In this document: positions 1 through 4,804 of the stretch, piece after piece
Numbering within the stretch: the first letter of the stretch is position 1
How the letters are laid out: the number at the start of each line of letters is the position of its first letter
NCBI GenBank assembly: GCA_902783405.1
Contig: CACZQZ010000073.1
Coordinates: 1 to 6,902 of the forward strand
DNA: 6,902 nt
Reading direction: 5' to 3'
Source: an uncultured Erysipelotrichaceae bacterium
Lineage (GTDB): Bacteria > Bacillota_I > Bacilli_A > RF39 > UBA660
Program-made: the position numbers and the translations under genes
The notes under the pieces: generated by a model
Database searches by the model: none
The model's input: only the letters and a program-made list of their open reading frames with translations
Told to the model about the DNA's origin: nothing

Positions 1-488
1 ATTTTATAATATTCCTTAATACTTTCATCGTTATAATAATCTTTTATAAAACGATCAATAAGTTCTTCAAAAAAGTCATAAAAATAACCTTCTTTATATG
101 GAATATTATAAATAATAAGTTTGTTTTTAGCATTTATTGTTCTAACTTCTTCAAGTATACCAAAAAGTTCACCCATCGTTCCACTTCCACCTGGTAAAAA
201 TAAAATAACATCTGCTTTTTGATATAAAAGTTTTACTCTATCAAAAGTTGTATCACATAAATATTCTTCGGTACTTGGAATATTAATTAGATCATCTTTA
301 TATCTTTCTACCGTTGCGGAAATAATGTCTCTTTTCTTTTTTTGAAATTCTTTCATACATATTCCCATCATACCAGTACTGGATGCTCCAAAAACTAAGT
401 CATGACCTTGTTGCGCTAATGCATTGGAAATGTCTTCTGTAATATCTTCATAATGACTCTTAGAAGAACAAGCAACAAATATTTTCAT
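1..488 (-). CDS. LOG-family Rossmann-fold protein (TIGR00730-like), 3' end outside the window
   Basis: The reading frame starts at ATG 488-486 and stays open for 162 codons to the window edge. The N-terminus MKIFVACSS is a typical first Rossmann strand. The glycine-rich loop GASSTGMMG (residues 34-42) corresponds to the usual GGGxxGLMG. The family signature PGGSGTMGE (99-107) matches PGGxGTxxE exactly and is followed by a helix and a strand (KLIIYN). Known LOG enzymes are cytosolic phosphoribohydrolases that cleave nucleoside 5'-monophosphates such as cytokinin ribotides or AMP. Many bacterial members have no known substrate. The catalytic Arg-Lys pair is usually adjacent (ERK), but here I see D83-R84-V85-K86, so activity is uncertain. 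The start is fixed by the Shine-Dalgarno sequence at 494-500. An earlier ATG at 493-491 runs into TGA after one codon. The gene is read from its own promoter through a T-box leader. Genes further downstream cannot be seen. Confidence 0.88.
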   Translation of the reverse strand, partial: MKIFVACSSKSHYEDITEDISNALAQQGHDLVFGASSTGMMGICMKEFQKKKRDIISATVERYKDDLINIPSTEEYLCDTTFDRVKLLYQKADVILFLPGGSGTMGELFGILEEVRTINAKNKLIIYNIPYKEGYFYDFFEELIDRFIKDYYNDESIKEYYK

Positions 489-493
489 TTCAT

Positions 494-500
494 CACCTCT
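494..500 (-). promoter_or_regulatory. Ribosome binding site of the LOG-family gene
   Basis: AGAGGTG lies 5 nt before ATG 488. It begins directly after the U-run of the T-box terminator, so when the terminator forms, transcripts end just before the site is made. This site decides between two closely spaced ATGs in favour of 488. Confidence 0.8.
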
Positions 501-530
501 AAAAAAAATCCTTCTAAAATATGTAAGGAC
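501..530 (-). terminator. T-box attenuator terminator
   Basis: UCCUU (529-525) pairs with AAGGA (513-509) across an 11-nt loop. A G530-U508 wobble may extend it, and eight U residues follow (508-501). The 5' arm shares bases with the 3' arm of the T-box antiterminator, so the two structures exclude each other. The stem is short and fairly weak, so basal readthrough may be appreciable. Confidence 0.75.
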
Positions 531-622
531 GAGTTTTCCCGCGGTTCCACCTTACTTATTCTAGAAGAATCAGCTTTTCATATATTGCTAGAGGATTCCA
601 TCCCTCATCATCACATCTATAC
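501..622 (-). promoter_or_regulatory. Short T-box riboswitch leader upstream of the LOG-family gene
   Basis: The minus strand carries the T-box core AGGTGGAACCGCGG (552-539). A complete antiterminator can be drawn. GUAAGG (555-550) pairs with CCUUAC (528-523). The seven-base bulge UGGAACC (549-543) follows. Then GCGGG (542-538) pairs with CUCGU (533-529), closed by an AAAA loop (537-534). The competing terminator reuses UCCUU (529-525). In T-boxes the UGGN bulge pairs with the uncharged tRNA acceptor end NCCA. Here N is A, which implies a tRNA with discriminator U. Only about 65 nt lie between the predicted transcription start (~620) and the core, too few for a classical Stem I with specifier loop plus Stems II and III. 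The segment can fold as GAGG (606-603)/CCUC (594-591), or alternatively GGAAUC (599-594)/GAUUCU (571-566) enclosing AGC/GCU. I cannot identify the specifier codon. Confidence 0.85.
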
Positions 623-626
623 TTTT

Positions 627-654
627 ATTTTAGTCTTTTATTTTTTTTTGTCAA
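627..654 (-). promoter_or_regulatory. Sigma-A-type promoter of the T-box/LOG transcript
   Basis: A perfect -35 TTGACA (654-649) and -10 TAAAAT (632-627) are separated by 16 nt. Most of the spacer is an A-tract. The predicted start is around 620-622, giving a leader of about 130 nt to the LOG ATG. This position is what shows the T-box leader to be short. Confidence 0.8.
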
Positions 655-800
655 GTATTTATAACATGTTTGTAAGTTCTTTTGCATTTCTTATTTATAT
701 TATTGAATTAAATTCAAAGTAATCTTTGTTTTTTATAAAAAAACATATCATTTTTTTACATTGAAATCTTTTTAAATGCATATAATAAAAGTATTTCTAT
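655..800. other. AT-rich intergenic spacer without a gene
   Basis: This stretch lies between the terminator of the beta-helix gene and the T-box promoter. I see no credible coding region and no RNA gene. It contains poly-A/T runs and two adjacent small inverted repeats (703-717 and 715-728), listed separately. Confidence 0.7.
703..728. repeat. Two adjacent short inverted repeats
   Basis: Positions 703-717 form a perfect 7-bp palindrome around one central A (TTGAATT/AATTCAA). Positions 715-728 form CAAAG-TAAT-CTTTG. They share three bases and lie about 50-75 bp upstream of the T-box promoter. They could be operator half-sites, but in sequence this AT-rich, short palindromes arise by chance. 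Confidence 0.35.
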
Positions 801-828
801 AGAAAAGAATCAAAACAATGTTTGATTC
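801..828 (-). terminator. Terminator of the beta-helix surface-protein gene
   Basis: An 8-bp stem, GAATCAAA (828-821) with TTTGATTC (814-807), has a 6-nt loop and is followed by TTTTCT on the minus strand. The stem starts on the last base of the TAG stop codon (830-828). The U-run is short, so this is a moderate-quality intrinsic terminator. Confidence 0.65.
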
Positions 829-2696
829 TATTTATCACATATCTTTTTCTTAGTATATATAAATCCAATAAAACTTATAATTAAAGTCATAATATAAAAT
901 GATATGTTATCCCATGTTTGAGGATTTATAATTGTTTTATTTTCACTTTTCTTTACTGTTTCTTTTTTCTTTTCAAACGTATAAGTATACTCATATTCTT
1001 CTGTTAAATCATTATAAACAATTTCTTTGTCCCATGTTCCCTTGTCATATCCTTCATTTGCTTTCATACCTACAGGAACATCATCATCTTCTAAGTTACC
1101 CCAAATTGTTTTTTCTAATACAATGTCATCTGTTTTACCATCAGACCATGTTCCATTTTTTATTTTAAATGTGACTTTTATTTTACTTGCAAACATCAAA
1201 GATTTACTATATACATTTGGTTCATCTTGATATATGAAAGACATATAAGGGTCTGTTGAAGGTATTAAATTTTTATAATCTTTATCTGTAATTACAACAT
1301 CATCATCAAGTGTTAATGTTTTACCATGATTAACTTCTACTGCTCTATATTGTGCTTCTAAATAAACATTAGAATTTGTAATTACAGAATCATCATATAC
1401 ATATAAAGCATAATTATCAAGACTAATAATTCTTAGTTTACTATCTCCTACATATATTCCAGAAGGGAAATAGTTACTTCCTAATAATTCCACATTAGAT
1501 TTAACAACATCAAATTTACCACGTGATTCTATAGCGTTTTCCGGTGTTCCACCATTATCTATTTTTATTTTTGAACCATCAAATTTTAATTTTTGGCTTT
1601 CATACATTTTTCCCTTTATATCTAAATTAGAGTCTTTTACTTCTAAATCTACAAAGCTATTAAGAAAACCTTGTACTTTCACATTAGAGTTTTCAATGCT
1701 TACTGGAAATGCAGTATTATAATAGTCAAATCGACTGTATCCACCTAATAAATCAAGGTTTGAATTTTTAATTTTTCCACCATATAAATATAAATATGGT
1801 GCTGTTATTTCTGAGTTTTCAATAGTAGATTTATTATATAATTGAATATATGAAGATAAAGTTATTTTAGATTTTTTTATAAGTCCTTCTTTTATATTTG
1901 TAATACTACCAGATAAATTTATATTTTCAGCCTCAATTTCTGAATCAACTATTTCTAAACTATATTCTTCATCTTCTGGAGAAGGATCATATGTATATAT
2001 ACGCTGAGCATTTTTAATATTACTATTTATAATTCTCATATAACCATTCATAGATTCTGTATAAATAGCTGTTCTTTTACTTTTACCATCAATACTACTA
2101 TTGATAATCTCTAAGCCTCTTCTTTCAGAATGAATAGAACCAAGCCCATTAATAGTAGAATCTTCGATATATACAGGTCCTCCAAGATCAATCTGATTTC
2201 CACCTTCTATAGTTGTATTTTTTATTGTAACACCTGCATCTTGATTGCTTGATGAATCATTATTCCAAAGTTCTTGGCACTGATAAATTGTTGAATCAAC
2301 TACTTCAATCTTGCCATAACTTTCTCTTACACTTAAAGGAAATGGTGTATCTGCATCATTTTTAAATTTTTGAAATTTTAGTGTATGGTGAACATTTGAA
2401 TCTACTGGAAATGAACCATGCCTTACTTCTCCTAAATATGCGACTTTATTGTTCGTCGTAATTGTCAAATCAATATCATTATATATTAATGACTTAATAA
2501 CAGATCCTTCTTTAATTGTTAAAAGTTTATTTTGATAAGACAAAATATTTGAATAATCAGTTACTGCTTGATTTGTTCCAGATACTTTAACGGTAACATT
2601 ATTATCTTCGATAACAACGTCGTACTTCGTAACATCTGCATGAACTAATAATGGAACAAAAAATAGTCCTAAAAACAAAAACAATATTTTTTTCAT
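828..2696 (-). CDS. Secreted, cell-wall-anchored parallel beta-helix surface protein
   Basis: This 622-residue protein has four visible parts. Residues 1-20 are a signal peptide with a KK start, a Leu/Phe-rich core and a VHA|D cleavage site. Residues ~130-445 hold about 15 repeats of the form [IV]xxSx[ILV], spaced 17-27 residues. Examples are VVDSTI 132, IEDSTI 177, IINSNI 222, IENSEI 292, VKDSNL 353 and ITNSNV 439. This is the rung pattern of a right-handed parallel beta-helix of the pectate-lyase-like fold. Residues ~506-578 (VTFKIKNGTWSDG ... GMKANEGY ... YTYTFEKK) match a repeat domain common in surface proteins of gut Bacillota. The tail is NPQTW (591-595), a hydrophobic helix (598-614) and KKK (616-618), like a sortase sorting signal with a non-LPXTG motif. 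No enzymatic residues are recognised, so an adhesin or glycan-binding role is inference. It is monocistronic with its own promoter and terminator. The start is supported by GGGAGTAGG upstream. Confidence 0.85.
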   Translation of the reverse strand: MKKILFLFLGLFFVPLLVHADVTKYDVVIEDNNVTVKVSGTNQAVTDYSNILSYQNKLLTIKEGSVIKSLIYNDIDLTITTNNKVAYLGEVRHGSFPVDSNVHHTLKFQKFKNDADTPFPLSVRESYGKIEVVDSTIYQCQELWNNDSSSNQDAGVTIKNTTIEGGNQIDLGGPVYIEDSTINGLGSIHSERRGLEIINSSIDGKSKRTAIYTESMNGYMRIINSNIKNAQRIYTYDPSPEDEEYSLEIVDSEIEAENINLSGSITNIKEGLIKKSKITLSSYIQLYNKSTIENSEITAPYLYLYGGKIKNSNLDLLGGYSRFDYYNTAFPVSIENSNVKVQGFLNSFVDLEVKDSNLDIKGKMYESQKLKFDGSKIKIDNGGTPENAIESRGKFDVVKSNVELLGSNYFPSGIYVGDSKLRIISLDNYALYVYDDSVITNSNVYLEAQYRAVEVNHGKTLTLDDDVVITDKDYKNLIPSTDPYMSFIYQDEPNVYSKSLMFASKIKVTFKIKNGTWSDGKTDDIVLEKTIWGNLEDDDVPVGMKANEGYDKGTWDKEIVYNDLTEEYEYTYTFEKKKETVKKSENKTIINPQTWDNISFYIMTLIISFIGFIYTKKKICDK

Positions 2697-2729
2697 ATAA
2701 ATACCTACTCCCTATGCTATTCTAAAGTA

Positions 2730-2758
2730 ATACTATCACAATTTTTTCTTTTCGTCAA
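2730..2758 (-). promoter_or_regulatory. Promoter of the beta-helix surface-protein gene
   Basis: TTGACG (2758-2753) and TAGTAT (2735-2730) are separated by exactly 17 nt. The predicted start is near 2723, leaving a 5' leader of about 27 nt. The leader contains GGGAG (2712-2708) and AGG (2706-2704), the latter 7 nt before ATG 2696. The leader is too short for a riboswitch. Confidence 0.8.
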
Positions 2759-2763
2759 TTTGT

Positions 2764-2788
2764 AAAAAAAAAGATCTTTTATAGATCT
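2764..2788 (-). terminator. Intrinsic terminator after the phasin-like/UbiB operon
   Basis: AGATCT (2788-2783), loop ATAAA and AGATCT (2777-2772) are followed by eight more T residues (2771-2764) on the minus strand. It lies about 48 bp after the UbiB stop codon and just before the next promoter, separating the two transcripts cleanly. Confidence 0.85.
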
Positions 2789-2835
2789 AATGTATTCAAT
2801 TTATGATTAATTATTACTATCTAATGAATCATAAT

Positions 2836-4392
2836 TTATCTTTTAAATTTTGACATAATTAATTTATATAATAACCAAAGTGTACAAAGTATAGTTCCAA
2901 ATAAATATACATAAAAAATAATAGGATATCCTTTATCATAATGAACAACAATTTGACTTGTACCTAAAATAAAAGCCACATCTAAAACAGTTATAATAAG
3001 TAAATGAACGATTCTTTCAATTCGATCAATTTGATGTTTAGAATCTGTTAATTCAATATTAAATCTAAGTTCTCCTGAATTTATTCCTTTTAATGTCGTT
3101 AATGCTTCATTTGGAAGAACCATTAAACTTGCACCACTTTTTACACTATTTAATGCAATATCTCTTATTTTATCTTTTGATAAAAGTGAAGAATATTGAA
3201 AACGATTTTGTAAAACACGAATCAAATTAATATCTGGACTAATTTCTTCAAGTGTTCCTTCAAGTACAACAATACCTCTAACTAACATTGTAATTTCTTT
3301 TGGTAGTGTTATATTATTACTTTGAAGTAAACTCAAAAAATCTGACAAAAATAGTTTAATATCGATATCGATAATTTCTTTTGATTCATATTTTTCAAGT
3401 AAAAATTTTAAATCGTTTTTTAATTTCATATAATCTGGAAAATCAACTTTTGTGTCCATTAAAACTAAAATATGAGCTACTTCATTAATATCTTTTTCTA
3501 CAATAGCCGTCATACATTTTTCAAGTAAATCACGGTTCCCCTTAGAAAGTCTCCCCATCATTCCAAAATCCAAATAAACAATTTTTCCATCCACAATTTT
3601 TATGTTATCAACATGAGGATCGGCATGATAAAACCCATCATCAATCGCCTGATGAATGTAATTACTTGCTAATTTATCACCAATTTCATTCAAATCATAA
3701 CCTGATTTTAACAACATTTTTTGATCATTGATGTTTATTCCATCAATATATTCCATTGTTAATACTTTTGACGTACAATATTGTTCAAACACATGAATAG
3801 TCTTAATAAATTCGATACCTTTATTATTGATTTCAAACTCTTTGATATGTTTTTTTTCAATTTGAAAATCCATTTCTTCTTTAGTTCTTTCATAAACTTC
3901 ATCAACAACTAAATTTAAATCGATAATATCACCAATAATTTTATTTAAGTGAAATAATGATATGGCTTTTTTTAAAAGATTCATATCCATTCGCATGTAA
4001 TGTTCAATGTTTTCTCTTTGAACTTTAACAGCTATGGTTTCACCTGTAATTAGTTTTGCTTTATGAACTTCTGCGATAGAAGCGGAACCAATCGGTTCCT
4101 TTTCAAATTCTTGAAAAATTTCACTCATTTTTTTACCAAATTCATTTTCAATAATGTTTTGAACAACATCATAATTCATCGGCTTTACAGAAGAACGAAG
4201 TCTAGCGAGTTCAATGCAATAGTCTTTTGGAATCAAATCTTCACGTGATGCCATAATCTGTCCCATCTTAACAAAAGTTGGCCCTAAATCTTCCAAGGCC
4301 ATTCTAAGAGATGATGGATTCATTTGTTTTGGAAAATGATATTTATGAAAAATGTCAATAATTTCTTTTAATCTTTCAGCACTACTTTTCAT
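2836..4392 (-). CDS. AarF/UbiB-type ABC1 atypical kinase, membrane-anchored
   Basis: The 518-residue length is usual for the family. The UbiB-specific KxGQ motif is K42-M-G-Q45 in LGPTFVKMGQ. The nucleotide loop is SASIAEVH (103-110), in place of the Ala-rich AAASIAQVH. The ATP-site lysine is K123 (AVKV). The catalytic loop is HADPHVDN (256-263) with D258 and N263, and the metal-binding DFG is D275-G277. Two hydrophobic helices at ~462-482 and ~490-512 form the C-terminal membrane hairpin. Family members act as ATPases or kinase-like proteins in quinone biosynthesis and lipid homeostasis. The role in low-GC anaerobes without evident quinones is unknown. The canonical catalytic loop is HADPHPGN, so P-G has become V-D here. 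The start overlaps the previous gene by 11 nt. Only A/G-rich sequence without a real Shine-Dalgarno precedes it, so translational coupling is likely. I give no symbol because orthology to ubiB proper is uncertain. Confidence 0.92.
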   Translation of the reverse strand: MKSSAERLKEIIDIFHKYHFPKQMNPSSLRMALEDLGPTFVKMGQIMASREDLIPKDYCIELARLRSSVKPMNYDVVQNIIENEFGKKMSEIFQEFEKEPIGSASIAEVHKAKLITGETIAVKVQRENIEHYMRMDMNLLKKAISLFHLNKIIGDIIDLNLVVDEVYERTKEEMDFQIEKKHIKEFEINNKGIEFIKTIHVFEQYCTSKVLTMEYIDGININDQKMLLKSGYDLNEIGDKLASNYIHQAIDDGFYHADPHVDNIKIVDGKIVYLDFGMMGRLSKGNRDLLEKCMTAIVEKDINEVAHILVLMDTKVDFPDYMKLKNDLKFLLEKYESKEIIDIDIKLFLSDFLSLLQSNNITLPKEITMLVRGIVVLEGTLEEISPDINLIRVLQNRFQYSSLLSKDKIRDIALNSVKSGASLMVLPNEALTTLKGINSGELRFNIELTDSKHQIDRIERIVHLLIITVLDVAFILGTSQIVVHYDKGYPIIFYVYLFGTILCTLWLLYKLIMSKFKR

Positions 4393-4696
4393 TTTTCTTT
4401 TCTTTCTTTTCTTCTTTTTTTAATATTTTACTTAACATTTCTTTTTCTTCATCAGTTAAATTTTCAATTTTTTTTGCTAATGAATCAAAAGAATCATCTT
4501 CTACATTTACAACTGTAATATTTTCTTTTATTTTTTCTTTAATATTATGTTTTAATTCTTCATTAGCGACTTTTCCTTTTTCATAAAAAGATTCTCCTCT
4601 TTTTAGTAAATCTTCTTTTAATTCGATAGCTTTTTCTCCAGTTAAACTAACAGCACCAAGTCCCATTAAAAAAATTTCTTTTAAACTTTCTTTCAT
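4382..4696 (-). CDS. Phasin-like small helical protein
   Basis: This 104-residue protein starts with an amphipathic/hydrophobic helix (KEIFLMGLGAVSLTGEKA, residues 6-23). It continues as a charged, probably coiled-coil helix (24-60, ELKEDLLKRGESFYEKGK). A short linker, a second helix (70-93) and a very Lys/Glu-rich tail (93-104) follow. The GLGAVSLTxEKAxEL...LLKRGE pattern resembles the phasin / PhaI-type family (polyhydroxyalkanoate granule-associated proteins). Short versions are often found beside AarF/UbiB genes in Bacillota, and I recall that from family knowledge rather than from a search. No signal peptide is present. The start is fixed by a near-perfect GGAGGTGA 4 nt upstream. The stop TAG lies inside the start of the UbiB gene (shared ATGAAAAGTAG), so both are made from one mRNA. 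A joint role at the membrane or lipid interface is inference. Confidence 0.8.
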   Translation of the reverse strand: MKESLKEIFLMGLGAVSLTGEKAIELKEDLLKRGESFYEKGKVANEELKHNIKEKIKENITVVNVEDDSFDSLAKKIENLTDEEKEMLSKILKKEEKKEKKNEK

Positions 4697-4700
4697 CTTA

Positions 4701-4708
4701 TCACCTCC
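4701..4708 (-). promoter_or_regulatory. Strong ribosome binding site of the phasin-like gene
   Basis: GGAGGTGA is complementary to the 16S rRNA 3' end over eight bases and lies 4 nt before ATG 4696. It contrasts with the missing Shine-Dalgarno of the overlapping UbiB gene. The first gene would be translated efficiently and the second depends on coupling. Confidence 0.85.
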
Positions 4709-4720
4709 AATTATATATTC

Positions 4721-4749
4721 ATTATATATCTTATTTTTTCTTCCGTCAA
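4721..4749 (-). promoter_or_regulatory. Promoter of the phasin-like/UbiB operon
   Basis: TTGACG (4749-4744) and a perfect TATAAT (4726-4721) have a 17-nt spacer. The predicted start is near 4714, leaving a leader of under 20 nt. It sits directly behind the rpoC terminator, so this operon is independent of rpoBC. The -35 TTGACG and 17-nt spacing are identical to those of the beta-helix gene promoter. Confidence 0.88.
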
Positions 4750-4775
4750 ATATGTTTATTACTTATAATGTTATC

Positions 4776-4804
4776 CAAAAAGAAAAAGATCTTTCAAAGA
4801 TCTT
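4776..4804 (-). terminator. rpoC terminator overlapping the stop codon
   Basis: AAGATC (4804-4799) pairs with GATCTT (4791-4786), and the pairing can extend inward into TTT/AAA. TTTTCTTTTT (4785-4776) follows on the minus strand. The 5' arm begins inside the TAA stop codon (4805-4803), so a ribosome finishing rpoC would cover part of the hairpin. Confidence 0.85.

Noticed and set aside
588..611. A seven-codon mini-ORF (MMRDGIL, stop TAG) on the minus strand in the T-box leader, suggestive of an attenuator leader peptide.
   Set aside because: It has no Shine-Dalgarno, starts about 10 nt from the predicted transcript end, and has no run of a single amino acid's codons. The T-box structure explains the attenuation.
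453..722. Plus-strand open frame of 89 codons across the T-box and promoter region.
   Set aside because: It runs antisense over the LOG start, the T-box and the promoter, has no ribosome binding site, and its composition is that of translated AT-rich spacer.
755..786. Possible plus-strand promoter with a TATAAT at 781-786 and TTGAAA at 761-766, which would drive antisense RNA into the beta-helix gene.
   Set aside because: The spacer is 14 nt to TTGAAA and 20 nt to TTTACA at 755, both outside the workable range, and such boxes are expected by chance in this AT-rich spacer.
4393..4421. A-rich coding tract at the end of the phasin-like gene as a possible programmed frameshift into the UbiB gene.
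   Set aside because: The Lys/Glu-rich tail explains the tract, the UbiB gene has its own ATG in the overlap, and no stimulatory structure is seen.
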